A stretch of DNA of 44,738 bases from Dietzia cinnamea NBRC 102147 (GTDB taxonomy: Bacteria > Actinomycetota > Actinomycetes > Mycobacteriales > Mycobacteriaceae). The notes beneath the pieces are model-generated. The model did not search any database. It was not told the DNA's origin and saw only the letters and a program-made list of their open reading frames with translations. Each line of letters starts with the position of its first letter. Position 1 is the first letter of the stretch. The stretch covers positions 1-44,738 of the forward strand of contig NZ_BCSW01000025.1 of the NCBI RefSeq assembly GCF_001571065.1, written 5' to 3'. Shown here piece by piece: positions 19,762-30,738 of this stretch. Both the position numbers and the translations under genes were made by a program.

Positions 19762-20466
19762 TTAACCGTGGCGGCGCACGACGTCGCCCAGGTCCGCGCG
19801 CTCGGCGCGGAACGTGTTGGCCGGGTGGTTCTCGTCCGCGTAGCCGAAGGCGATCCCGCACACGATGAGCCGGTCGGCCGGGATCGACAGGTGCTCGCGG
19901 ACAGCGTCGGAATACAGGGCGATCGCGGCCTGCGCGCACGTCGCCACGCCGAGTGAGGTGGCCGCGGCCAGGAACGTCGAGACGTACCCGCCGCAGTCGA
20001 CTGCCCCATAGGTGCCCAGGCCCGCGTCCGAGGTGATGATCGCGACGTGGGGGGCGCCGAAGAAGCGGTAGTTCTCCAGCATCTGGCGCAGTCGCGCCTC
20101 CTGGTCCGACCGCTCGATGCCCAGCGCGGTATAGAGGCCGTAGCCACTGGCCCGCCGGCGGTCCCCATAGACGCCGTCGTACCGCTCCGGCGCCGGGAAA
20201 TCCGAGCGCATGTCGTTGGCCAACACGTGCTCGGTGAGGTGCGTGCTGAACGCGGCCGTCGCGTCCCCGGTCACGAGGTCGACCTGCCAGGCCTGCGAGT
20301 TGCACCACGATGCCGTGCGCTGGGCCATCCGCAGGATCTGCTCGATCGTCTCCTCAGGCACCGGCTCCGAGGTGAAGCCGCGGCAACTGTAGCGCTCGTC
20401 GAGGATCCGCTCGAGCGTGGCGGCGGCGTCGAGTGTCGCCGGAGCGATCGAGGCGGCGTCGGTCAT
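19762..20466 (-). CDS. Nitroreductase family protein
   Basis: A 234-residue FMN-dependent oxidoreductase of the nitroreductase fold. The N-terminal ERYSCRGFTSEPVPEE segment carries the FMN-contacting Ser-x-Arg, and the substrate-side region has SWCNSQAWQV. GGYVSTFLAAATSLGVATC near 165 is the conserved helix. The ATG at 20466 has GGAGGA on the minus strand at 20470-20475. The substrate cannot be predicted. It is divergent from the nuclease-like gene, with one palindromic element between them. Confidence 0.9.
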   Translation of the reverse strand: MTDAASIAPATLDAAATLERILDERYSCRGFTSEPVPEETIEQILRMAQRTASWCNSQAWQVDLVTGDATAAFSTHLTEHVLANDMRSDFPAPERYDGVYGDRRRASGYGLYTALGIERSDQEARLRQMLENYRFFGAPHVAIITSDAGLGTYGAVDCGGYVSTFLAAATSLGVATCAQAAIALYSDAVREHLSIPADRLIVCGIAFGYADENHPANTFRAERADLGDVVRRHG

Positions 20467-20537
20467 GGGTCCTCCAGCGAGCTGCGGGGTGGTGTGATCC
20501 CAGTCTCCCATGGCGCCCCGGCTCGGGCCCCCCGACG

Positions 20538-20603
20538 ATCTGCCCCTCGGATCGTCACCTGCCCTAGGAACTCCTGGAGCAACTCGCGATCCGAGGGGCA
20601 GAA
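20538..20603. repeat. Palindromic element, left copy, upstream of the DUF559-like gene
   Basis: TCTGCCCCTCGGATCG (20539-20554) and its exact reverse complement (20587-20602) are 16-bp arms around a 32-nt spacer containing TGCCCTAGGAACTCC. A related element with the same core and orientation lies after the gene (21808-21897). The rest of this gap (20467-20838, 372 nt) shows no gene. Confidence 0.8.
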
Positions 20604-20838
20604 CGCCCACGGCCGCATCGGAGGCTCACGCCGGCTACGGCTGGATGTCCACTCTGACGGGACTTTCGGCCGTCGGAAGCAAGTCGTGAGGATCCGGATC
20701 GCCCGGCGGGAACTCGTCCACTCGCCGCCCCGACAGCGGCGATGAGGCAGGTCAGTTGGCTGCGAGCACGCAGTCACAGTCGCCGGCGTGATCCACAGGA
20801 GAACGAGTCGAGCACCGGGATGAGCCGGAACCGGCCAG

Positions 20839-21789
20839 ATGAGCACCGAGGATCTGACCATGGCTACTTTCGATGACCTGCGAGCACTTCTCCACACGAC
20901 TGAGCAGTTGATGGCGGCCGGCTTCAGCACCCAGTCGCTCGGTAGAGCGGTCACCTCGGGCGATCTCATCCGCCTGCGGCCCGGCTTCTACGTCGACCGG
21001 TCCACGCGAGAGCTCGGGCGAGAGGAGCGGCACCTGCTCATGGTGCTGGCGGCGGACCGCGCCCTCGGATGCCCGGTGTTCACCCACTGGTCGGCAGCAC
21101 TCGTCCTCGGATTGCCGGGCTGGGATCTGCCACTCGGAACCGTGTCGTTGTCCCGCGCCGGGTACGCCCAGAGATCCCGTACCACCAGGCTGACCAGGCA
21201 TGACGTGACCCCGTTGGCGGAAGACGACGTCCACGTGGTCGACGGGCTCCGCGTGACCCGCCCAAAACGCACCATCGTGGACGTGGCCAGGGCGTGCGCA
21301 CCACCGGCGAGCGTGGCAGTCGCAGATGCGGCCTTCAAGGCGGAGGCGGTCACTGCGGCGTCGGTGGACGACGCGCTGAGCCGCGCGGCCGGTAAATCCG
21401 GTGTCAAACGCGCGCGGGCCGCGCTGGCGCGAGTCGATGCCCGCAGCGAGAGCGTCGCGGAGACCCGCAGTCGCCTGATCTTCGCGGACTACGGTCTTCC
21501 TGAGCCTCAGACACAGGTCGACATCTTCGATACCCACGGCAACTTCGTCGCTCGCGTGGACTTTCTCTGGCCGGAGCTCGGTCTGATCGGCGAATGCGAC
21601 GGTTTCGGCAAGTACCTCGATGGCGTGGATGCGACAGAGGCCCGGCGCCGACTGGGTGTGGAGAAAGATCGAGATGCCGCGCTCATGGCTCTGGGCTACC
21701 GGGTGCTCCACTGGCGCTGGGCGGATCTCGACAAGCCTCGGCTCCTGGTGCAGCGCCTTCGGAGCGTGATGTACCCGGCCGCCGCCTGA
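20839..21789 (+). CDS. AbiEi-like N-terminus plus DUF559 (PD-(D/E)xK-like) C-terminus
   Basis: A 316-residue protein with three parts. Residues about 12-55 look like the winged-helix N-terminus of AbiEi-type antitoxins (LMAAGFSTQSLGRAV, then IRLRPGFYV). The middle, 65-200, is the usual linker of such proteins. Residues 205-312 match the DUF559/Vsr-like nuclease fold: AETRSR (Glu209), RVDFLWPE (Asp241), GECDG (Glu252, Asp254) with Lys258, and the closing ALGYRVLHWRWADL strand. So it is probably a DNA-binding protein with a nuclease-like domain; activity is inferred. No AbiEii-type toxin gene is adjacent. ATG codons at 20839 and 20860 are both possible starts and neither has a good ribosome binding site. 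Confidence 0.8.
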   Translation: MSTEDLTMATFDDLRALLHTTEQLMAAGFSTQSLGRAVTSGDLIRLRPGFYVDRSTRELGREERHLLMVLAADRALGCPVFTHWSAALVLGLPGWDLPLGTVSLSRAGYAQRSRTTRLTRHDVTPLAEDDVHVVDGLRVTRPKRTIVDVARACAPPASVAVADAAFKAEAVTAASVDDALSRAAGKSGVKRARAALARVDARSESVAETRSRLIFADYGLPEPQTQVDIFDTHGNFVARVDFLWPELGLIGECDGFGKYLDGVDATEARRRLGVEKDRDAALMALGYRVLHWRWADLDKPRLLVQRLRSVMYPAAA

Positions 21790-21807
21790 CTACGGCGGCT
21801 GACCGTC

Positions 21808-21897
21808 ACAATCCGCCCCTCGAACCTCGATCCGCCCTCCGCAGATCGATTTGCCCTAGGAACTCCGAGTGCAGATCGTCATCCGAGGGGCGGATCA
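21808..21897. repeat. Palindromic element, right copy, downstream of the DUF559-like gene
   Basis: ATCCGCCCCTCG (21811-21822) and CGAGGGGCGGAT (21884-21895) are perfect 12-bp inverted arms around 61 nt. Within lies TGCCCTAGGAACTCC (21852-21866), identical to the core of the left copy at 20560-20574, followed in both by ATCCGAGGGGC. A second, imperfect left arm (GATCCGCCCTCC from about 21829) makes this copy about 20 bp longer. Confidence 0.8.
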
Positions 21898-21960
21898 CCG
21901 ATCGAAGGGCGTAACGCCGTCATGAGACTGCGCGGGCCGCGTGGAGGCTTCGGGCGCGGT

Positions 21961-21966
21961 TATCCT
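21961..21966 (+). promoter_or_regulatory. -10 hexamer TATCCT, leaderless start of the S4 protein gene
   Basis: TATCCT lies exactly 6 nt before the ATG at 21973; there is no ribosome binding site. This is the clearest leaderless layout in the window. Confidence 0.55.
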
Positions 21967-21972
21967 CGGGCC

Positions 21973-22338
21973 ATGGGTGTGCGGGTGGACGCGTGGACGT
22001 GGTCGGTGCGGTTGTTCCCGTCGCGGACCAAGGCGGCGGCCGCCTGTCGGGGTGGCCACGTCAAGGTCAACGGCGAGGCGGTGCAACCGTCGAAGAACGT
22101 CGTGCCCGGCGACCGGGTCCAGGTGACGGGCACGCTCGGCCGGATTCGCATTCTCGAGGTGGTCGAGACGGTGAGCAAGCGGGTCGGGGCTCCGGTGGCG
22201 GCGACCTGCTATATCGACCACTCGCCCCCGCCGCCGCCCAAGGAGGTCCTGGCCTCCCAACCGCGACGGGACCGCGGCGCGGGCCGGCCCACCAAGCGCG
22301 AGCGGCGGGAGACCGACAGGCTGCTGGGCCGCGGCTGA
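21973..22338 (+). CDS. S4-domain RNA-binding protein (Hsp15/RlbA-like)
   Basis: A 121-residue protein. Residues 1-60 form an S4 domain: RVDAWTWSVRLFPSRTKA, then GGHVKVNG and VVPGDRVQV, the order seen in Hsp15-type proteins that bind rRNA on stalled 50S subunits. The tail from about 75 is Pro-rich, then strongly basic (GRPTKRERRETDR), suitable for RNA contact. The ATG at 21973 is chosen from the -10 element 6 nt upstream. An in-frame upstream start would lack both promoter and ribosome binding site. Confidence 0.88.
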   Translation: MGVRVDAWTWSVRLFPSRTKAAAACRGGHVKVNGEAVQPSKNVVPGDRVQVTGTLGRIRILEVVETVSKRVGAPVAATCYIDHSPPPPPKEVLASQPRRDRGAGRPTKRERRETDRLLGRG

Positions 22339-22409
22339 CCCAGCCCACCCGGCCCAGCTCGACCCCACCCAGCCCGACCGGACGGACCCGACACGCCAGT
22401 CGACCCGCC

Positions 22410-24838
22410 TCAGTCCTCGCGAACGATCACCACGACGGGGAAGGCGCTGAGCAACTCGCCCAGGTCGACGCGGCCGGAGATCGGAGCCCCGCCGGGCCGC
22501 ACCGCCCACGTCCCCTCCGGCAGCAGGGCGGTGGTGCCTCCAAGATCGCCGGCGCTGAGGACCGCCGTCCGCCGCCGGGCGATCAGCCCGACCGCCGCGC
22601 GGCCGTCGACCGACCGCGTGAACGCGACGACGTCCGCGGCCGCGGGACCGTGCACGGGTAGCGGCACGTGTGCCCCGCCGACGAGGTCCGCCGGGTGCGA
22701 CCGGCGTATCCTGAGCACTTCGCGGACCAGTGCGAACTTCGGATGGCCGGCACGGGCGACGGCGCCCGAGCGGAGCGGACCGTAATCCACGAACCGCCGG
22801 TTGTCCGGGTCGACGAGTGAGTCCTCCCACACCTCGGTGCCCTGGTAGACGTCCGGCACGCCGGGGGAGAGCAGCTGCACGGCCTTGGCGACGAGTGCGT
22901 TGTCGCGTCCGGCCGGGGCGATGCGCTCGACGAACGGGCCGATGAGCGCGGAACCGGAGCCGAGTAGGGTGTCGATCCACTCGTGCGCGGCGGACTCGAA
23001 CTCCGCGTTCTGATCGGTCCATCTTGTGTGGACCGCGGCCTCCCGCAGGGCCTTGTCGGCATAGTCGTGCAGACGCGAACGCAGCTCGTCGGTCGGCCCG
23101 CCCGGTTCCGGCCACACGCCCACGACGATCTGCAGCAGGAAGTACCCGGCGTCCTCGGCCGGCGGGGGATGGGCCTCGAACACGCGCGAGACCAGGTCGG
23201 CCCACGCGTCCGGGACCTGGGACAGCACCGAGATCCGGGCGCGGACGTCCTCGCCGCGCTTGGTGTCGTGGGTGCTCAGCGCGGTCATGGCCAGCGGTGT
23301 GGCGCGGGCGCGTTCGGCCATCGCCAGGTGGAACGCCTCGACGGCCATGCCCATTCGCCCGGGTGAGCCGCCGACCTCGTTGAGCGAGACGAGCCGCCCG
23401 AGGCGGTAGAAGAGCCGATCCTCCTCGGCCTTCGCGGTGGCGGCGCCGGTGACCTGCGCGAGCCGCGTGGACGCCTCGCCGCCGCGCGCGAGTGCACCGG
23501 CCACGAGGCGCAGTGCGGGCGCGAGCTCGGGCCGGTCGCGGCGCAGGCCGTCGACGATGGCCGGGAGGGTGCCCCGCAGGACGGGATAGTCGGCCCGGTA
23601 GAACGGCGTACGCGCGATCACCGAGATCAGGGCCTCGCGGAGATCGCGCTCCTCGACGTCGTCGCTCGTCGACCCCCCGTGCCCGGCGGCGGCCTCGTGG
23701 CGCACGACGCGGGCGAGCCGCGCCAACTCGGGGGCGAGATCCTCGGCGGCGATCTGTCTCTTGAGCTCGGCGGACTGCGCGTGGATCCGGTCCTCGTCGC
23801 CCGGGTCACCGCTGTACCGCGCGGCGAGCTCGGACAACCGGGCCTCGCCGGAGGCGTCGACGAGCAGCTGATCGATGAGCCGCAGGGCGTCGTAACCGGT
23901 GGTGCCGTCGACCCCCATGGCGGGCTCGAGGACCTCGTCGGGCGCGAGGATCTTCTCCACCAGCACGAGCCGGTCCGGTCCGACGAGGTCCCGCAGTCGG
24001 TGCGCGTAGCCCACCGGGTCGGACAACCCGTCCGGGTGGTCGACGCGGATGCCGTCGACGAGGTCCTCCTCGCACCAGCGGCGCACCTCGGCGTGGGTGG
24101 CGTCGAAGACCTCGGGGTCCTCCTGGCGGAGTCCGGCCAGGCCGGTGACGGTGAAGAAGCGACGGTAGCCGAGCAGCGGCTCGCGCCAGTGGGTGAGCCG
24201 GTAGTGCTGGCGGTCGTGCACCTCCTGCGCGGTGCCGTCCCCGGTGCCGGGCGCCACGGGGAAGCGGTGGTCGTAAAAGTGGAGCTCGGCCTCGCCGCTC
24301 GGGGAGTCCTCGGGGGCGACGACGACGAGGTCGGCCACGTCCTCCGGAGAGCCCAGGACGGGTATCGCGATCCTGCCGTCGGCCCCGTTGGCCTTCTCGG
24401 TGTCGAAGTCGAAGAAGCGGTGATACTCCGAGTCGGGGCCCCGCCGCAGCGCGTCCCACCACCAGGGGTTGGCGGCCGGCTCGTCCACGCCGAGGTGGTT
24501 GGGCACGATGTCGGCGATCAGCCCCAGCCCGTGGGCGCGGCACGCCGCGCGCAGGGACCGCAGGGCGTCGATCCCACCGAGCTCGGGCGAGACCTCGGTG
24601 GGGTCGACGACGTCGTAACCATGGGTCGAGCCGGGCGTGGCGGTCAGGACGGGCGAGAGGTACACCGCGCCCACCCCGAGGTCGGCGAGGTAGGGCACGA
24701 GCTGCTCGGCGTCGGCCAGGGTGAAGCCGCGGCCGTCGGGGTCGGAGGCGGGGGTGCGCAGCTGGAGGCGGTAGGTGCTGGAGAGAGCGTCGACCCGGGC
24801 CCGCAGGCCCGACCCCGCGCCGTTCGCGGCGTCGCCCA

Positions 24839-24839
<1 letters not shown>
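22410..24839 (-). CDS. treY: Maltooligosyl trehalose synthase
   Basis: Converts the reducing-end alpha-1,4 link of maltooligosaccharides to an alpha,alpha-1,1 link. It is a GH13 protein of 809 residues. STYRLQL near 20 and GSTHGYDVVDP near 70 are TreY signatures. The nucleophile is Asp267 in GIRVDHPDGL, the acid Glu295 in LVEKIL, and LSTHDTKRGEDVRAR is the conserved C-terminal motif. The TGA of glgX overlaps the ATG of treY by one base (TGATG), so the two are translationally coupled, with glgX first. Confidence 0.97.
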
Positions 24840-26983
<2,144 letters not shown>

Positions 26984-26991
26984 GCTGCCCA

Positions 26992-26997
26992 AGGGTA
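26992..26997 (-). promoter_or_regulatory. -10 hexamer TACCCT, leaderless start of glgX
   Basis: TACCCT on the minus strand lies 8 nt before the GTG at 26983. It overlaps the alternative TTG start at 26992, which argues against that TTG. Confidence 0.5.
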
Positions 26998-27042
26998 GTG
27001 CCTATCGGTACCCGGCGAGGCCCTCGTACGCGAAGGTCCCGG

Positions 27043-29202
27043 TCACCACCAGCCGGTGGCGGGCCCCATCTGACGGGCCAGTTCGCCGGACGCGGAGCGC
27101 ACCCAGGAGCCGGACAGGTGGTGGGAGTCGTGGTAGACGATCACGTTGCCCACCACGGCGGGGCAGACCTCGGGATCACACAGCCCGTCGGTGAGGTCGA
27201 GCAGTCGCACGGAGTCGAGGCCGGCGCCGGCGAGCGCGGCGGGGTTGACGGGGGAGATGGAGCGCTCGCGAGGCATGCCGCACTCGGCCGGGGTGCCGCC
27301 GTCGCCGAGGCAGTCGGAGGCGCGGATCGGGCCGCGGCCGCGGTTGAGCCACGGGGTGTCGCGGATGGCGATGACCCCGATGCCCTGCTCGCCGAGCGCG
27401 CGCCACAGGTCGACGTACTGGCGGGGGGTGACGTCGGGTCCCACGACGCCGACGGGTCGGGTGGCGGTGGTGAAGACGAAGTCCGGGTCCAGCCCGACGA
27501 GCGCCGCCAGCGCCTCGGGGGTCCACTCGGCGCAGCTCTCGTAGAGCTGTTCGCCGCCGTCGGAGACCGTGGCGTCCAGGGTGAGGGGGCAGCCCATCTT
27601 GAGGACGGTGACCACGCGGAAGCCGTAGTGCCGACCGACCTCGTCGAGGCCGCTGATCCAGTGCTCGGCGTGGGAGCCGCCGGTGAGCGCGATGGTGCGG
27701 GGCGAGGTGACGTCGCCGTAGACGCACATCTCCACCTCGGAGGACTCGAAGGTCGAGATGCAGCCGTCCATGGTGCTGGCGGGCAGGTCGTTGCCCACCT
27801 GGAGCAGGGAGGGGACGTACGCGACGTCGTCGGGCGCGGGGACTCCCTCGAGGAACGCCCGCGCGCCGGGGTGGTCCGGGTCGGTGAGGGAGTCGACGTA
27901 GGGGACGGCCGAGCGGGAACCGGAGGTGGCGCCCCACCAGCCGACGGTGGCCACGCTGGCGACGGCGGCGACGACGACGAGGACGCTCGCGCGGACGAAC
28001 AGTCTCTGCTCCCGGGGCGAGCGTTCCGGGCCGCCCCGGAGCCGGTCGCGGGCGGCGGCCGCCGGGGTGGTGCGTCCCCGGGCCCGGCTGGCCATCCGCA
28101 CCGGTCGCTCGATGTATTTCTCCGTGAGAAGCGCCAGCACGATCGACACGGCGATGATCACCAGGCCGGAGGCGAGCGTGATCTCGGCCTCGCGGTCGTG
28201 GGAGAGCCACAGGATGAGCAGCGGCCAGTGCCACAGGTAGAGCGAGTAGGAGATGTCCCCGAGGCGCCGGAACAGCCGGCCGGACAGCAGCCAGGTGATG
28301 GGGTCCCGGGCCGGGGTGGCGCGCAGGCCGGGCGGGAGGTTGCCGCCGAGGATGATGAGCAGCGCGCCGCCGATGGGGTACCAGGCCAGCGGGCCGGGGA
28401 AGTGGCCCGCGCCGTCGAAGAGGAATCCGGTGCTCACCACCAGGAAGAGGCCGGTGGCGGTGGTGAGCAGGCGGAGGGGCCAGGGCAGGACGATCCCGGC
28501 CAGGACGATCGCCGCCAGGCCGCCGACGAGCAGCTCCCACATGCGGGCGCCGGTGTCGTAGTAGTTCCACGACTGGTTGGCGGACTGTCCGAGCACGGCC
28601 CACCACGCCGATGTGGCGGTGCCCGCGGCCACGATGCCGACGAGGACCCACTTGGGGGTGCCGCGGCGGACGAGCCGACGCCACAGCAGGCTCACGCCGA
28701 GGACCACCACCAGGGCCACCAGGTAGAACTGGCCCTGGACGGACATCGACCACAGGTGCTGCAGTGGCGAGATGGTCGCGTCGGCGGCCGCGTAGTCCGA
28801 GGCGGTGAGCGCCAGTTCCCAGTTCTGGTAGTACAGCAGCGAGGCCACGGTCTGCTCGAAGATCGCCGACCACTGGGTGGGCGGCTTGACGAGCACGGTG
28901 CCGAGGACGGTCGCGGCGACCGTCACCACCAGCGCCGGGTACAGCCTGCGGACCAGGCGCTTGAGGTGCGGCAGCGGGTTGAGGGGCGTGTCCGGGTCGC
29001 CGGCGCCGCGCAGGAGCGAGCCGAGGAAGAAGAACCCGGACAGGGTGAGGAACACGTCGACGCCGCCGGAGACGCGGCCCATCCAGATGTGGAACACCAC
29101 GACCAGTGCGATCGCGAGGCCGCGCAGGCCGTCGATGTCGTGCCGGTAGGCCTTCGTCCCGCGGCGCCGGGGGGCGGGCGCGGGAGCAGGGGTGGAGGCC
29201 AC
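27043..29202 (-). CDS. Membrane O-acyltransferase with SGNH domain (AT3/OafA type)
   Basis: A 719-residue membrane protein. Residues 20-375 form the acyltransferase-3 domain with about ten helices; the conserved His38 is in VVVFHIWMG, followed by GVDVFLTLSGFF. A further helix at about 410 leads to an extracytoplasmic SGNH-like domain (450-719). The block I motif reads GGSHAEHW, with Gly where Asp is usual. The C-terminal catalytic pair is visible as DSHHLSGSW. M. tuberculosis Rv1565c, next to treX, is the positional match. It probably acetylates a cell-envelope glycan; the substrate is unknown. The GTG start is preceded by AGGAAG. Confidence 0.92.
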   Translation of the reverse strand: MASTPAPAPAPRRRGTKAYRHDIDGLRGLAIALVVVFHIWMGRVSGGVDVFLTLSGFFFLGSLLRGAGDPDTPLNPLPHLKRLVRRLYPALVVTVAATVLGTVLVKPPTQWSAIFEQTVASLLYYQNWELALTASDYAAADATISPLQHLWSMSVQGQFYLVALVVVLGVSLLWRRLVRRGTPKWVLVGIVAAGTATSAWWAVLGQSANQSWNYYDTGARMWELLVGGLAAIVLAGIVLPWPLRLLTTATGLFLVVSTGFLFDGAGHFPGPLAWYPIGGALLIILGGNLPPGLRATPARDPITWLLSGRLFRRLGDISYSLYLWHWPLLILWLSHDREAEITLASGLVIIAVSIVLALLTEKYIERPVRMASRARGRTTPAAAARDRLRGGPERSPREQRLFVRASVLVVVAAVASVATVGWWGATSGSRSAVPYVDSLTDPDHPGARAFLEGVPAPDDVAYVPSLLQVGNDLPASTMDGCISTFESSEVEMCVYGDVTSPRTIALTGGSHAEHWISGLDEVGRHYGFRVVTVLKMGCPLTLDATVSDGGEQLYESCAEWTPEALAALVGLDPDFVFTTATRPVGVVGPDVTPRQYVDLWRALGEQGIGVIAIRDTPWLNRGRGPIRASDCLGDGGTPAECGMPRERSISPVNPAALAGAGLDSVRLLDLTDGLCDPEVCPAVVGNVIVYHDSHHLSGSWVRSASGELARQMGPATGWW

Positions 29203-29329
29203 TGGCTGATACTTCCTGACGTCTTGTCCGGGGGTCGCGGATGGCCCCGGCCCGGCATCCGGGCGCCACGCCGGGGGGAGCGGAGCCGGGTCCGATTACA
29301 CCACAGCGGGTCGGCGTCACCGCCGTTGG

Positions 29330-29335
29330 TACAGT
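29330..29335 (+). promoter_or_regulatory. -10 hexamer TACAGT, leaderless start of the DUF2567-like gene
   Basis: TACAGT lies 8 nt before the ATG at 29344, without a ribosome binding site. Confidence 0.5.
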
Positions 29336-29343
29336 CGGGCCGC

Positions 29344-29946
29344 ATGACCGGCCCGTCGTCGTCAGGTGTCGTGCGTTCGTCCGACCGCACGCCCGGCACC
29401 GCCCCACGCGCGGCGGGCACACTCTTGGGCGTCGTCGCCCCGTTTCTCGCGGCATTGACGCTGTGGGCCGTCGCGGCCCCCCGCTCGGAGCTTCTGTCCG
29501 TCGGCGGCGGACGCGGCCTGCGGCTGACCGATTCGGGGGCGGACGGTGGCAGCCAGTTGCTCACGCTCGTCGTGCTCACCGGCTCCGCCACGGTGTGCGC
29601 GGTGCTCGTGCTCTGGCACCGACATCCCCGCCTGCGGCGGCCGGGAGGCGTGCCCGCGCTCGCGCTCGTGCCCGGGCTGGCGGCGACGACGGCCGCGATG
29701 TCCGCGTCCCCGGTGGCCGGGGTGCTCGCGGCGCCGCCGGAGGACGCCCCGTACGGGCAGGTGGTGCGTCAGGCCCCGGCGGCGGGGGAGCTCTTCTACG
29801 ACCGGATGATCTACGGCCTGTCCGGCCCGGCGTGGGACTGGTTCCCTCCCGGCGTCGGCTGGCTGGCCCTGGGGACGATGATCGCGGCGTTCACGGTCGC
29901 CGCCCTGGCGTACCTCGACCCGTCGGCGGACCTGCACGCCGACTGA
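29344..29946 (+). CDS. DUF2567-like integral membrane protein
   Basis: A 200-residue protein with four hydrophobic helices (about 25-47, 72-92, 102-128 and 170-192). The loop between helices three and four contains GQVVRQAPAAGELFYDRMIYGLSG, matching the style of mycobacterial Rv1591 (DUF2567), which also neighbours the Nudix-nadA locus. Its function is unknown. Its stop lies 6 nt from that of the convergent Nudix regulator. Confidence 0.8.
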   Translation: MTGPSSSGVVRSSDRTPGTAPRAAGTLLGVVAPFLAALTLWAVAAPRSELLSVGGGRGLRLTDSGADGGSQLLTLVVLTGSATVCAVLVLWHRHPRLRRPGGVPALALVPGLAATTAAMSASPVAGVLAAPPEDAPYGQVVRQAPAAGELFYDRMIYGLSGPAWDWFPPGVGWLALGTMIAAFTVAALAYLDPSADLHAD

Positions 29947-29952
29947 CGGGAC

Positions 29953-30672
29953 TCACCACCCGCTGCCGGTCGGCGGGCGCAGGGTGGCGAACTGGTCGGT
30001 GATGCGCAGTCGCCTCTCGGCGAACCGGTACAGCCCCGCCGGCCGCCCGCCCGACGGGCCCGGGGGAGCGCTGCGCCCGCACGCCTCGAGCTCGCGGCGG
30101 CGGGTCAGGACGCGCTGGAGGTTGGTCGGGTCCACCGGGTGCCCGAGCGCGGCCGCGTAGAGCTGCGCGAGGAAGGACAGCGTGAACTCCTCGGGCGCGA
30201 GGGCGAAGCCGAGGTTGGAGTAGGACAGTTTGGCCGCCAGGCGGTCGCGGGCCAGTGCGACGATGCCCGCGTGGTCGTAGACCGTGTCGGGCAGCTCGTC
30301 CACGCGGAACCACGCGGTGTCGTCGGGCAGGGCCGGCGCGGCGTCGCAGGGCAGCACGCCGAGGAAGCCGGAGGCGAACACGCGCCGGCCGGGGACGCGG
30401 GCCGGGTCGGAGAAATCGGCGACCGGTTCGAGGTGGCTCAGTGACCGCACGTCGACCTTCTCGGCGAGCTGCCGGGTGGCGGAGGCGCGCAGGTCCTCGT
30501 CGTCACGGACCTCGCCGCCCGGGAGCGCCCACCGGCCGGCGGCGGGCCCCAGGGAGTGTTGCCAGAGCAGCACGTGGAGGGCGGGTGTCGAGGCCTCGGA
30601 GACCGGCCGCACCTGGCTCACCACGACGAGCACCTCGTGACCGGTGTTACACTCCTTCATGTATTCGATCAT
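29953..30672 (-). CDS. nrtR: NrtR-like Nudix transcriptional regulator of NAD synthesis
   Basis: A 239-residue protein. The N-terminal Nudix domain has a degenerate Nudix box: Gly53, Glu59 and Arg67 fit the pattern, but the core reads RQLAEK (67-72) in place of RELxEE, as in regulators that bind but do not hydrolyse ADP-ribose-type ligands. Residues about 165-235 form the winged-helix DNA-binding domain. It is divergent from nadA, 66 nt away; related proteins (mycobacterial NrtR, corynebacterial NdnR) repress nad genes. The ATG at 30672 or 30660 could be the start. Calling it a repressor here is inference from these features. Confidence 0.88.
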   Translation of the reverse strand: MIEYMKECNTGHEVLVVVSQVRPVSEASTPALHVLLWQHSLGPAAGRWALPGGEVRDDEDLRASATRQLAEKVDVRSLSHLEPVADFSDPARVPGRRVFASGFLGVLPCDAAPALPDDTAWFRVDELPDTVYDHAGIVALARDRLAAKLSYSNLGFALAPEEFTLSFLAQLYAAALGHPVDPTNLQRVLTRRRELEACGRSAPPGPSGGRPAGLYRFAERRLRITDQFATLRPPTGSGW

Positions 30673-30680
30673 AAGTCGAA
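30664..30680. promoter_or_regulatory. Candidate NrtR operator between nrtR and nadA
   Basis: TTCGA (30664-30668) and TCGAA (30676-30680) are inverted 5-bp arms with a 7-nt spacer in the only AT-rich stretch of the divergent region. It overlaps the nrtR start, so binding would also give autoregulation. I have not matched it to a published consensus. Confidence 0.4.
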
Positions 30681-30738
30681 AACGTCCCCGGGCGGTTGCC
30701 GGAGGGCGCCGTGAGACTTCACCCGGGAGGGGGCAGCG

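Noticed and set aside
20839-21789. AbiE-type toxin-antitoxin pair
   Set aside because: The N-terminus looks AbiEi-like, but no AbiEii nucleotidyltransferase gene is adjacent and the C-terminus is a nuclease-like domain.
26998-29343. Long plus-strand frame leading into the DUF2567-like gene
   Set aside because: It is antisense to the acyltransferase and low-complexity. Only the part from 29344 has membrane helices and a promoter.
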